Origin: Victivallales bacterium
GTDB lineage: Bacteria > Verrucomicrobiota > Lentisphaeria > Victivallales > UBA1829
DNA length: 33,135 nt
NCBI GenBank assembly: GCA_016285345.1
Contig: JAEEQN010000035.1
Coordinates: forward strand, 1-33,135
Reading direction: 5' to 3'
Made by a program: the position numbers and the translations under genes. Positions 16,901 through 23,912 of this stretch are shown here, piece after piece. Every line of letters begins with the position of its first letter. Within the stretch, counting starts at the first letter, position 1. The notes under the pieces were generated by a model that was not told the DNA's origin, did not search any database, and saw only the letters and a program-made list of their open reading frames with translations.

Positions 16901-16986
16901 AGCGCGAGCGCGAGAAGCGACAGAAACGCCGCGAGACCGGGGCGCCGCAGACCGAAGAGGATGACGCGCCGCAGAAGAGATTTCAT
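13924..16986 (-). CDS. MMPL/RND-type exporter fused to a C-terminal lipoprotein-like domain
   Basis: 1020 aa. Residues 1-780 form an MMPL-family RND exporter: TM1 at about 12-36, a large periplasmic loop (40-245), a TM bundle with the conserved GLAVDYGVHVYM, a second periplasmic loop (about 420-640), and a second bundle with GLAIDYGVFVIGSERS. These proteins export lipids and pigments across the inner membrane. After TM12 the chain continues through LLLSLIPALLPLTSAC (786-801), which looks exactly like a lipoprotein signal peptide, into a soluble ~220-aa region resembling the separate DUF3261-type lipoprotein of APE clusters (FFHIFGG, YRLILTVSDL). It is a single uninterrupted frame. ATGA couplings occur at both ends. 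Confidence 0.88.
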   Translation of the reverse strand: MKSLLRRVILFGLRRPGLAAFLSLLALALAALPILTASFSADITRMLPSGSKSERACAVLLNSGLFNQSAVLFTADTEEQLDAASSGIDRVADEIASLPGVTRVDNRFLPDDLPATLASFQEWIPQFQPFSGLDAAGVVSAVKRKILLGGFASLVLADPTGFAAAKLATLEQFRSASSFRLKDGETAIVSPDGLHRLLLLETSISAADTKDGRRLMDELESVLAKHPLPGVRADLLLAHAHSIENERVIKSDVKLACILSILFFLPAILLLFRRDLRALAIPVFPAVVSLAAVGLLAIPGEPVLLFVTATGGLVIGLAVDYGVHVYMTMRTPCPVRRLIRIAPSLMTGAATSAAVFLLLALTPIPGVRQFGVFIGISLLASLLLTLLLFPSILIRTKAPLPKPRPLKTFSPKLASGICFALMALFAVLAALRLTVRTDLRQFDAAQEKLSETADAVERLFLDGPAQGVLAIPGKDANTVLMSASLICDGFLNLDPGLEGRMFSPSFLIPTKAERERNLASWRESFDYDAFAELLRAAAEDEGFEPDAFDPFLASLERGLESPDLDSYPEVFAPVLNRILRPAADGNGWYAAVFLPQSALANKHRPGAGPVPYCILGAVAISRADIPAQIVSDMKSATTLPVILAVLSVFVIAFLFFRTVRDSLCAMIPVAMALLTVCAVYAVLGKPLNLAAEISLVLLSGLAIDYGVFVIGSERSANPYVFRAVSASALTTAAGGLTIAFAGHPLLHEAGFALIPGVLAAWGAAALLLPSIRRGFIVNKKASLKTLLLSLIPALLPLTSACHSLPYEYDPIPPLTETEWPLYRDAVQPPAEPMKPFAFQGKVTFEYKFFKQATLCAVSYDESGELRVAAFSPSGGKLFELAGTADTLVDYWFMPIDVLEGHEEEAAGFILEDFFHIFGGLDPWRGVKNGAAENVKDDSKIIRRELFGDGKEELVSEFWGTNLPVMGKSYFKNETIDWQSWYFRYIVNDTTIFPEIIVYDNYKHGYRLILTVSDLFEDSEP

Positions 16987-17675
16987 TTTTTCTGTTTTGC
17001 CTGCCAGAGTGTGTCCGGGATGTCGGAGTCGAAGACGGAATTGGTGTAGACAAGCTCGGTCACGTCGCCGTTCTTCTCGGACGCGCGGACTTTCACGATC
17101 TTTGTTCTCGAATCGTCGAGCGTAAGCTCGACTTCGGTGATGAGCGAGGCGGCGAAGCGTTCGGAACGCGGTTTCAGGACGACCGTGCCGTCCTGCCCGG
17201 CGGCCGCCTCGAAATCCTTTTCCAGCGCCTTTACGTCACCGGACGCGAACGCCGTCATGGCGTCAGAAAGCATTTCGAGCATCGGGTATTTGGAGAACGG
17301 CACGGAGACGGTCTTATCGGAATCCGCGTCCCACTGCGTGAGCTTGCCGTTCGCGATGATGCAGGAGTATCGGAGCGGTTTTTCGACGTGCCAGGCGAAG
17401 CGTTTCCCCGGACGGTCCAGGCAAAGCTCGCCGTTCAGGACCATCGGTTTTTTGAACGCCTTCAGGTGCTTCGTCTGGACGAATTTCGTGCGGAGCGTCC
17501 TGAAATTCGCGATGTTTGCGAGCAGCTCCGCGGTATCCGGCGTTGTTTCAGCGACTTTTGCCTCATTCGCCTTCGTTTCCGGTTGTGCGGAAGTGTCATC
17601 CGCAAACGCGAAGAAAGAGACGGCGAGGAGCGAAGCCGCCGCAAGAAGAAAGAACCTGTTTTTCGCCGGGATCAC
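16983..17675 (-). CDS. LolA-like periplasmic lipoprotein carrier
   Basis: 230 aa starting at a GTG (17675) that shares a GTGA overlap with the upstream dehydratase stop. A Sec signal peptide (FFLLAAASLLAVSFFAFA, cleavage near residue 25) is followed by a linker and a LolA-type body: FRTLRTKFVQTKHLKAFKKPMVLNGELCLDRPGKRFAWHVEKPL, the classic start of the unclosed beta-barrel. LolA carries lipoproteins from the inner to the outer membrane through the periplasm. APE clusters contain a dedicated LolA homologue thought to move the aryl-polyene lipid. It sits directly before the MMPL exporter, consistent with hand-over after export. Confidence 0.86.
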   Translation of the reverse strand: MIPAKNRFFLLAAASLLAVSFFAFADDTSAQPETKANEAKVAETTPDTAELLANIANFRTLRTKFVQTKHLKAFKKPMVLNGELCLDRPGKRFAWHVEKPLRYSCIIANGKLTQWDADSDKTVSVPFSKYPMLEMLSDAMTAFASGDVKALEKDFEAAAGQDGTVVLKPRSERFAASLITEVELTLDDSRTKIVKVRASEKNGDVTELVYTNSVFDSDIPDTLWQAKQKK

Positions 17676-18154
17676 TGTTCGTTGATAATGAAGAGCTTGA
17701 GCGAGCCTTTTCCGGCGGGTTTCCCGTTGACGCACGCCTCGTAGGCGATGCCGCGCCATTTGCCGAGGTCGTATTCGACATTGATCACGACATCCACGGT
17801 GTCGCCGACATGCGGGATGGCGGTGTACTCGGAGTTGACGACTTCGACCAGGAACCCGCCGAAGGATTTGTCTCCGCGCTGGAAGGCATCGAGCGCGGCG
17901 CAGGCTTGCGCGGCATATTCGACCAGCGTTTCCGCGCCGGTGGATCCGTCGGCCGCCGCCAGCGGATGGTCGGGATGCACCACGGAGGATGTCTTGCCTC
18001 CCAGGTCCCATTCTTCGACGATCGTGTCTATCAGGGCGAAAGGTTCGCCGTGCGGAAGCAGTCCGGCGGCGGGGAAGGGCAGTTTTGCCCGGAGTTCCTG
18101 GTGCCGTTCGGGCGGGAGCGGCCTGGTGGCTGTCGGATTGTCGGATTCGGTCAT
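17672..18154 (-). CDS. ApeP-like 3-hydroxyacyl-ACP dehydratase
   Basis: 160 aa; the start at 18154 has AAGGAA about 12 nt upstream. Longer in-frame reading (to 18946) lies over the PlsC gene and is rejected. The hotdog signature LPFPAAGLLPHGEPFALID (25-43) contains the LLPHxxPxxLID motif with His35 and the helix ETLVEYAAQACAA (75-87) with Glu79, both typical of ApeP-like dehydratases. With ApeI it would form the heteromeric dehydratase known from aryl-polyene synthesis. It is 35 bp downstream of the PlsC gene and overlaps the LolA-like gene by 4 bp. Confidence 0.85.
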   Translation of the reverse strand: MTESDNPTATRPLPPERHQELRAKLPFPAAGLLPHGEPFALIDTIVEEWDLGGKTSSVVHPDHPLAAADGSTGAETLVEYAAQACAALDAFQRGDKSFGGFLVEVVNSEYTAIPHVGDTVDVVINVEYDLGKWRGIAYEACVNGKPAGKGSLKLFIINEQ

Positions 18155-18189
18155 GATGTGAATTCCTTCTGAATGAGAGTATGTTAAGA

Positions 18190-18981
18190 TTAAGTTGTTT
18201 TTACGGATGTGAGACAGAACGGATAGCGCCGTTCCTGTTTCCATGCGTCGATCTCGCGGTCGAGCGAGGCGGTCTCCTCTTCGAGGATACGGTGGACTTC
18301 CCGCTGAATGCGGAAATGCGGCTCGGACGCGATGCGTTCCTGCGGAATCGGCTTCAGGACGCGCATGATGACGCGGCTCGGGCGCATGCGGAACGAACGG
18401 TCCGGGCTGGCTTCGTTGCCCGCGATGGCGACCGGGATCAGCGGCGCGCCGAGTTCCTTTGCGGCGCGGAAGAACGCGCTGTGGAACGGGGCCATGGTCC
18501 GGGAGCCGGAGCGCGTGCCCTCCGGGAAGACGTAGATGGTGCCGGAATTGCTCAGCGCGCGCCGGGTCTGCTCCACGATCTCCTCGTAGGTGAGGTTGTT
18601 CACGTCGATGAAGCCTCCCATGCGCGCAAAAACGCCGAAGAACGGCATGTGGAGCGCCCAGCCCTTCGCGGCCGCCATGGCGGCACCCGCGGCGGGGATG
18701 ATCGAGACCAGGAACGGGTCGGAGGACGAACGGTGGTTCACGACGAAGATGCCGTGGTTTGCGCCGCCGGAGAAATCGTCGAGCCGGACCGGAATGTAAA
18801 CGCTGTACCAGCAGCGGATCATGCAGCGTCCGAACGTGCGGATGAACTTGAGGACCGCGACATTGAACGGCCTGCCGGTGAGGAGACAGAATATCCCCGC
18901 GATCAGGAAAAACGGCGAGGCCAGTATGCAGTACAGCAGTATGCATAAGACCATGTGCGTGTAGACGATCAGGGAAAACAT
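18190..18981 (-). CDS. PlsC-type 1-acyl-sn-glycerol-3-phosphate acyltransferase family protein
   Basis: 263 aa. It has an N-terminal membrane span (residues 5-35), block I VVNHRSSSDPF with His83 and Asp88 (HX4D), the block II-like MPFFGVFARMGGFIDV, and block III VFPEGTRSGS (151-160). This is a complete lysophosphatidic-acid-type acyltransferase set. In APE-like clusters such enzymes are predicted to acylate the glycolipid anchor or transfer the polyene chain. It lies 45 bp downstream of the ACP gene, so it may take its acyl group from that ACP; this is inference. Confidence 0.87.
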   Translation of the reverse strand: MFSLIVYTHMVLCILLYCILASPFFLIAGIFCLLTGRPFNVAVLKFIRTFGRCMIRCWYSVYIPVRLDDFSGGANHGIFVVNHRSSSDPFLVSIIPAAGAAMAAAKGWALHMPFFGVFARMGGFIDVNNLTYEEIVEQTRRALSNSGTIYVFPEGTRSGSRTMAPFHSAFFRAAKELGAPLIPVAIAGNEASPDRSFRMRPSRVIMRVLKPIPQERIASEPHFRIQREVHRILEEETASLDREIDAWKQERRYPFCLTSVKTT

Positions 18982-19026
18982 CTGTGGTTCCTCTTGCGTG
19001 GACGGCGGGCGGAAAAAAGATTCAGT

Positions 19027-19347
19027 TTATTTGCCGGACTCCTGCTGGGCGGCCTGTGCGGCGGCCGCCTTCGCGGCTTCGGCCTGCGCCGTAAGCATCG
19101 CCTGGTTCTTCTCGAAGAAATCGTAGACGTCGCCGAGCGTGCGGACCTGTTTGATCTCCTCGTTGTCGCGAAGCGAGATGCCGAACTTGCGCTGAAGGCC
19201 GATCATCAGGTCGACCATGTCGAGGCTGTCGAGCCCGAGATCGTCGAAGAAAGTCTTTTCAGGGGCAAGATCGGCGGGGTCGAGTTCCATTTCGTTGACG
19301 AGTGCGCCGTTGACGGCTTCGATGATTTCGTCGCGTGTGAGATTCAT
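19027..19347 (-). CDS. Acyl carrier protein with Ala/Gln-rich tail
   Basis: 106 aa. The 4'-phosphopantetheine attachment site is Ser41 in LGLDSLDMVDLM, and the ACP helix pattern runs from TRDEIIEAVNGALVNEM to LGDVYDFFEKN. After residue 82 a tail rich in Ala, Gln and Glu (AEAAKAAAAQAAQQ) makes it about 25 residues longer than usual ACPs. It carries the growing chain. Only one ACP gene is seen in the operon, whereas characterised APE clusters have two. It sits 24 bp after the KS gene and 45 bp before PlsC. Confidence 0.92.
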   Translation of the reverse strand: MNLTRDEIIEAVNGALVNEMELDPADLAPEKTFFDDLGLDSLDMVDLMIGLQRKFGISLRDNEEIKQVRTLGDVYDFFEKNQAMLTAQAEAAKAAAAQAAQQESGK

Positions 19348-19371
19348 ATCGGTATCCTCCGGGGAAGGTGG

Positions 19372-20589
19372 TTATACGTTGAGCTTGCAGATCAGGGAGG
19401 CGTTGATGCCCCCGAACGCAAAGGAGTTTTTGAAGAAGACGCGGATTCGTTTTTCGCGCGGGGCGGTCAGGTGGTCGATCCCGGCGCACGCGGGGTCGAC
19501 GTCGACGAGGTTGCGGGTCGGGATCAGGACGTCGTGGCGCGCCATTTCGAAGACCGCCGCCATTTCCAGCGGACCGGACGCGCCGAGCGTGTGCCCGAGG
19601 TGTCCCTTGAGGCTGGAGACCGGGACGTTCGCGCCGAAGACATCGCGGATGGCGGCGGCTTCGGCGGCGTCGCCCTGGAGCGTGGACGTGGCGTGCGCGC
19701 TGATGTAGTCGATGTCGGACGGATTGATTCCCGCGGATTTGCAGGTGTCGGTCATGCAGCGGGCGATGGCGGGCGCGTCGGACTGGCTGAGGCCGTTTCC
19801 GCCGCTGTTCGAGGAGTAGCCGACGATCTCGCCGTAGATCTTCGCGCCGCGCTTCACGGCGTGTTCGTATTCCTCCAGACAGAAGACCGCCGCGCCTTCG
19901 CCGCAGACCAGGCCCTTGCGGTGCGCCGAGAACGGCTGCGAGCTCTGCGTCGGGTCGTCTTCGACGGGCGCGTGGGCGTACATCAGGGCGAACGAGCCGG
20001 AGACTTCCGAGCCCGTTTCGTCCGCGCCGCCGCAGAACATCACCGTTTCCTGTCCGGCCGCGATGAGCGCAGCGCCGAGCCCCATGGACTGAAGCCCGGA
20101 GGCGCAGGCGGAACACGGCGAGTAGATCGCGCCGTTGAGCCCGAGCGTACGTGCGAGATTGAACGCAGTGGTGTGGGAGGCGGCTTTGAAGAAGTGCATC
20201 GGGGAGAGCCGGTCGCTCTGACCTGAAAGAACCAGCGCATAGCCTTCGCGCAGGGTGCTGACGGAGCCCATCGTGGACCCGACGGCGCATCCGGCGCTTA
20301 GGGCGAGCAGTTCGTCCTGCGTGAGCCCGGAATCCTGCAAGGCGGCAAGCCCGGCCATCGCAGTGAAACTGGCCGAGGGAGCCATGGCACGGCGAAGCGT
20401 GCGCGGCAGGACGCGGAAACGTTCGGGGTCGCGCGGAGCAGGCGCGGTCGGCAGGAAATTTTCCTCTTCTCCGGCGCGCACGACGGCGCTTTTGCCCGCA
20501 GCAAGGTTGTCGAAGAGTTCGCCGGGCGTGAATCCGAGCGCGCTGTAGATGCCGCTGCCCGTGATAACGACGCGTTTCAGTCCGTTCAT
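19372..20589 (-). CDS. Beta-ketoacyl-ACP synthase, FabF-like (KS, first of the operon)
   Basis: 405 aa, normal FabF length. It starts with MNGLKRVVITGSGIYSALG and contains the complete triad: Cys162 (SPCSACASGLQS), His299 (ISAHATSTLQGD) and His333 (KGHLGHTLGASG). The usual HGTGT is here HATST. It has the C-terminal FGGINASLICK strand. It is the KS most similar in layout to FabF and to the main APE ketosynthase ApeO, so it is the best candidate for iterative elongation. It lies 28 bp after the ketoreductase and 24 bp before the ACP, matching the reductase-synthase-carrier grouping of type II systems. Confidence 0.92.
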   Translation of the reverse strand: MNGLKRVVITGSGIYSALGFTPGELFDNLAAGKSAVVRAGEEENFLPTAPAPRDPERFRVLPRTLRRAMAPSASFTAMAGLAALQDSGLTQDELLALSAGCAVGSTMGSVSTLREGYALVLSGQSDRLSPMHFFKAASHTTAFNLARTLGLNGAIYSPCSACASGLQSMGLGAALIAAGQETVMFCGGADETGSEVSGSFALMYAHAPVEDDPTQSSQPFSAHRKGLVCGEGAAVFCLEEYEHAVKRGAKIYGEIVGYSSNSGGNGLSQSDAPAIARCMTDTCKSAGINPSDIDYISAHATSTLQGDAAEAAAIRDVFGANVPVSSLKGHLGHTLGASGPLEMAAVFEMARHDVLIPTRNLVDVDPACAGIDHLTAPREKRIRVFFKNSFAFGGINASLICKLNV

Positions 20590-20617
20590 GCGCGCCTCCT
20601 GTCGGTGTTGGAAACGT

Positions 20618-21346
20618 TCAGCATACCAGACCTCCGTTCACGCCGATGACCTGTCCGGTGATGTAGTCCGAATACGGCCCGGCGAGGAAGGATACGACCG
20701 AGGCGACTTCCTCCGGCGCGCCTTTGCGTCCGAGCGGGATGAGCGGCAGGAGCTTGGTCATGTCGAGGCCGCGCGTCATTTCCGTGTCGATCACGCCGGG
20801 CGCGACCGCGTTCACGAGGATGTTCCTGCGGCCGAGTTCTCCGGCGAGCGCCTTCACCGCGCCGATGAGGCCGGCTTTCGCGGCGGAGTAATTGACCTGG
20901 CCGGGGCGTCCGACCTGGCCGGACGCGCTGCTGATCACGATGATGCGGCCTTTCTTTGCGGAGATCATGGGCTGGATCAGCGGCTGGACGCAGTTGTAGA
21001 AGCCGTCAAGCCCGGTCCGGATCACGTCGTCCCATTCCGCCGAGGTCATCCAGGCGAAAAGATCGTCTTTGGAGATTCCGGCGTTGTAGACGACCGCGAA
21101 CGGCGGTTTGTCGGCGAAAAGCTCCGTGATCACGCGAATGCTTTCCGCGCGGTCGGTCACATCGAGCGAGACCGGCAGGAAGGATCGTCCGAGCGCCTCG
21201 ACCTGTGCGCGCAGGCAGTCGAGACGCGCCGTGTCGCCGCGGCAGGTAGCCGCGACGTCGAAGCCGTCCTGGGCCAGACGCAATGCGGTCGCATACCCGA
21301 TCCCCCGGGATGCGCCGATGATGAAAGCGAGACGATCCGATGCCAT
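20618..21346 (-). CDS. 3-oxoacyl-ACP reductase (SDR, FabG/ApeQ-like)
   Basis: 242 aa from the ATG at 21346, with GGAG about 11 nt upstream; an in-frame TTG at 21364 overlaps that SD and is rejected. Rossmann motif GASRGIG (11-17), NNAG-equivalent YNAG (87-90), and catalytic Ser140, Tyr153 and Lys157 (ISSASG...YSAAK). The residue that aligns with the tetrad Asn appears to be Gly112 (RTGLDGFY). It reduces 3-ketoacyl-ACP with NAD(P)H. It is the first gene of the operon, as far as the sequence shows. Confidence 0.9.
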   Translation of the reverse strand: MASDRLAFIIGASRGIGYATALRLAQDGFDVAATCRGDTARLDCLRAQVEALGRSFLPVSLDVTDRAESIRVITELFADKPPFAVVYNAGISKDDLFAWMTSAEWDDVIRTGLDGFYNCVQPLIQPMISAKKGRIIVISSASGQVGRPGQVNYSAAKAGLIGAVKALAGELGRRNILVNAVAPGVIDTEMTRGLDMTKLLPLIPLGRKGAPEEVASVVSFLAGPYSDYITGQVIGVNGGLVC

Positions 21347-21522
21347 AAAACGAAAAAGCTCCAAAAAGTGAAATGCTGGCGCAGTGTACGTGCGTCGCGT
21401 ATGTATCTATATACTTTAACACTCTTTTTGCTTTTTTCAACCGGAAGACGCGGATTCTTTTACGCCTTTTCCAAAAAAGCGAACGAAAGCGGGTCGGAAA
21501 CGCGAAAAATGAGCGTGGATGA
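21347..21522 (-). promoter_or_regulatory. Leader region of the polyene-like operon
   Basis: This 176-bp gap lies upstream of the first gene. On the minus strand a TTGAAA (21435-21440) is followed by AT-rich sequence with AAAGTATATAGATACAT (about 21402-21417). Spacing between TTGAAA and TATATA is 21 bp, so no canonical sigma70 pair can be claimed; activator-dependent initiation is possible. Confidence 0.35.
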
Positions 21523-22044
21523 TTATTCGACGGGGAAGAACATGGACTGCGTGGCGGCGTTCGTCCTGCGGCGGAAGACGCGGCCGGGGATGCCCTGTTT
21601 CGAGAAGGTCGGGCGACCCATGAAGTTGACGTGATGCCGGATGGCGAGCGGGCCGAACGGACCGCGCAGGACTTCGATCAGGTCGAACCGGTAACGGCGG
21701 TTCGCGGCGGCGTCGCCGAGGTCGTGCAGGAACGAGATCGCGGCGCGGAAATTGCGGCGTTTCTGGGCGTCGGAGAGTTCGCGCCATGGTTCGGGCCGTC
21801 TGCCGAACTGGCGCAGATGGCAGTAACGCGTCTTCACCTCGACGAACACGAACGCCGCGCCGTCGAGACAGACCAGGTCGAGTTCGCCGTACGGCGTGCG
21901 GCAGTCGCGCAACAGGACGGTGTATCCCAGCTGTGCGAGCAGCCGCGCGGCGTCGCGTTCTCCGGCCGCGCCGAGACGTTTCCGCCAGGAGCGTTTCCGG
22001 GCGGACTGCCGGGGCGCGGATGCTCCTGTTCCGTCGTCAGGCAT
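21523..22044 (-). CDS. yraN: UPF0102/YraN family nuclease-fold protein
   Basis: 173 aa, longer than the typical 120 because of an N-terminal basic extension and a C-terminal tail. The core GxxGERDAARLLAQLGYTVLLRDCRTPYGELDLVCLDG and VFVEVKTR gives the PD-(D/E)XK signature with Glu54, Asp56, Glu69 and Lys71. The family is nearly universal in bacteria and its role is unclear, with proposed roles in DNA recombination or Holliday-junction processing. Its start overlaps the upstream small gene by 8 bp, so it is co-transcribed with it and with the pyrophosphorylase. Confidence 0.88.
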   Translation of the reverse strand: MPDDGTGASAPRQSARKRSWRKRLGAAGERDAARLLAQLGYTVLLRDCRTPYGELDLVCLDGAAFVFVEVKTRYCHLRQFGRRPEPWRELSDAQKRRNFRAAISFLHDLGDAAANRRYRFDLIEVLRGPFGPLAIRHHVNFMGRPTFSKQGIPGRVFRRRTNAATQSMFFPVE

Positions 22045-22372
22045 TGTCCGGGAGGCGCTTGAAGAGCCCCCAGAGGTCGTCGCCGATGAAGAACGTGCCG
22101 AGGGTGTCGAATCCGCCGGTGAACCGGCTGAGAAGGACCGCCGTGACCTCGTTGAAATTGCGCGACGGGAGCTTGGAGAACACGAATTTCGCGGCCGAGT
22201 CGTCCTCGTCAGCCGGGCATTCGTTGAACACGAAAAGGATCTGGCGGCCGATGGGACAGACTCCGGTGAAACGCACCGGTTTCAGGCGGTGCGCCGCCTT
22301 TTCGAGCGCTTCGCCCGCGGCTTCCTCGTCGAACAGGATGTCGTCTTCGCTGAGTGGTACGATCTTGATCAT
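22037..22372 (-). CDS. Small conserved-looking protein of unknown function
   Basis: 111 aa, acidic N-terminus (MIKIVPLSEDDILFDEEAAGEALEKAAHRL), no signal peptide, no membrane span, and no motif I recognise. The reading frame is supported by tight coupling on both sides: ATGA overlap with the pyrophosphorylase stop upstream and an 8-bp overlap with yraN downstream. Predicted alternating strands and the phrase CPIGRQILFVFNEC suggest a small alpha/beta protein. Confidence 0.6.
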   Translation of the reverse strand: MIKIVPLSEDDILFDEEAAGEALEKAAHRLKPVRFTGVCPIGRQILFVFNECPADEDDSAAKFVFSKLPSRNFNEVTAVLLSRFTGGFDTLGTFFIGDDLWGLFKRLPDNA

Positions 22373-23796
22373 TTTCCGAACGCTCTGGCCTGGCCGGGTT
22401 GAATGGGCTCCGCGACGGGATTCGCGCGGAAGTATTCCACAGCGTCGGCATCATCGACGACGCAGCGGGGCGAGATCTCGACGAGCGCGGCGGGCGTGCC
22501 GTCGGCGTTGCGCGGGACCCGGATCCCGGCGAGGCCGAGGCGGCGCGTGTCGCGTTCCACGAGCATGGCGCGGCAGGATTCGGCGGAGTCGACGCCGGTG
22601 GCGTTCTTGGTCGGGCCGAACATCTCCTTGCGGGAGCCTTCCACCACGATGGCGCGTTCCGCCATCGGGAGCGCGTCGAAGATGAACGATTCGAGCTTGA
22701 CCGCGTTCGTGGCATCCGGCTTCACGACCGTGCCGTCGGCGGCGAGGTACGGGACCTTCTTGTCCGCGCGGTGCCACGGGAGCTTCAGCGTGCCGTCCTG
22801 CGTGAGCGATTCGATGAACGTGCGGCTGATGATGTGGATGGCCGGGCTGCCGGAGAGGAACGCCAGCGTCCCGTCCGGATTGAGGCGTTCGGCGAGCTCC
22901 AGCGGCATGTCGCTGTATTCGATCACGTGCAGGCGTCCGCCGGAGAGGCAGAAATTGCCGAGTTTCTCGGTCGGGCAGGTCTTCGGGAGCATGCGGCTGC
23001 TGATCTGCGAGCCTTCGAGGATGTGCAGGCCGATGAACAGCGGATCGGCGATCGGCACCAGCGGATTGTCCACCTGGAAATACGAGAGGTATTCCACGCC
23101 GTCGGCGGCCATGCGGTCGAGGCAGCCAGAGGCGCGGAGCGCGAGCAGCGTGCCGCCATGTCCGTTCGGGGAGAGCGCGAGGGAATCCTTCGCGCCGATG
23201 ATGAGCTTGCCGTCAAGCCCGATGGCGGGCATGGTGCCCTGCACGAAGAAACGGACCTGGCCGTCGGCGAGTCCGAAGAATTTGTTCTTTTCGAAGAATT
23301 CCTTCGTCGGGGCGGCGTTCAGCTCGCTGCACATGATGTACCACGTCAGCGGCGCGCCGTATTTTTCGGAGAGGCGGCCGATGGATTCGGCGAAATACTG
23401 GAAGAGCGTCTTGTGCAGGACGGGCGTGATCGGGTAGGTGCCCTTCGGACCGTCGAATCCGAGGCGCGTGCCCTGTCCGCCCGCGACTGTGAGCGCCGCC
23501 ACCTTGCCCGCGCGGAGGACTTCCACGCCCTTCGCGGTCGCCTCTGCGTACAGCTTCTCCTGTTCGGCGGTCTTCGCCGGGAACGGGAAGAACGGGGCGG
23601 GTGCGAGGTCGGCGGGGATGGCGGTTTCCGGGCGTTTCAGGACGTATCCGGCGATGAGGCCGGGGAGGGCTTCCCAGTCGATCACGCTGAACTGGGCTTC
23701 GAGTTTGGACTGTGCCGCGGCGTCGGCGGCGTCGTAGTGCGCGAGCAGATGCGCCTGTCCGGCGGCTTCGATGCGTTTTCTGAGTGCTTCCTGCAT
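22369..23796 (-). CDS. UDP-sugar pyrophosphorylase (UDPGP/UAP1-like)
   Basis: 475 aa. It makes a UDP-sugar from UTP and a sugar 1-phosphate; sequence order and length resemble the eukaryotic-type UDP-N-acetylhexosamine pyrophosphorylases more than bacterial GlmU or GalU. The uridine-binding signature GGQGTRLGFDGPKG lies at 106-119, then TWYIMCSELN, a substrate loop LSPNGHGG and VDNPLVPIADP. It has CAGGAGG as SD and a good promoter. UDP-GlcNAc or UDP-Glc production for cell envelope is likely; the exact sugar cannot be settled from sequence. Confidence 0.87.
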   Translation of the reverse strand: MQEALRKRIEAAGQAHLLAHYDAADAAAQSKLEAQFSVIDWEALPGLIAGYVLKRPETAIPADLAPAPFFPFPAKTAEQEKLYAEATAKGVEVLRAGKVAALTVAGGQGTRLGFDGPKGTYPITPVLHKTLFQYFAESIGRLSEKYGAPLTWYIMCSELNAAPTKEFFEKNKFFGLADGQVRFFVQGTMPAIGLDGKLIIGAKDSLALSPNGHGGTLLALRASGCLDRMAADGVEYLSYFQVDNPLVPIADPLFIGLHILEGSQISSRMLPKTCPTEKLGNFCLSGGRLHVIEYSDMPLELAERLNPDGTLAFLSGSPAIHIISRTFIESLTQDGTLKLPWHRADKKVPYLAADGTVVKPDATNAVKLESFIFDALPMAERAIVVEGSRKEMFGPTKNATGVDSAESCRAMLVERDTRRLGLAGIRVPRNADGTPAALVEISPRCVVDDADAVEYFRANPVAEPIQPGQARAFGK

Positions 23797-23840
23797 GATT
23801 TTCCTCCTGAAAAAAAGTTTGTTCGATTGGCGTTCGGATT

Positions 23841-23869
23841 AATATACATCCTGAATCCGCAACAATCAA
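23841..23869 (-). promoter_or_regulatory. Promoter of the pyrophosphorylase-yraN operon
   Basis: On the minus strand TTGATT (23864-23869), exactly 17 bp, TATATT (23841-23846). The start codon lies about 45 bp downstream with CAGGAGG between. Confidence 0.7.
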
Positions 23870-23912
23870 ACGCGCACGCGTTTTTTCGGAGCGAAACCTT
23901 CTGAATGATGTG

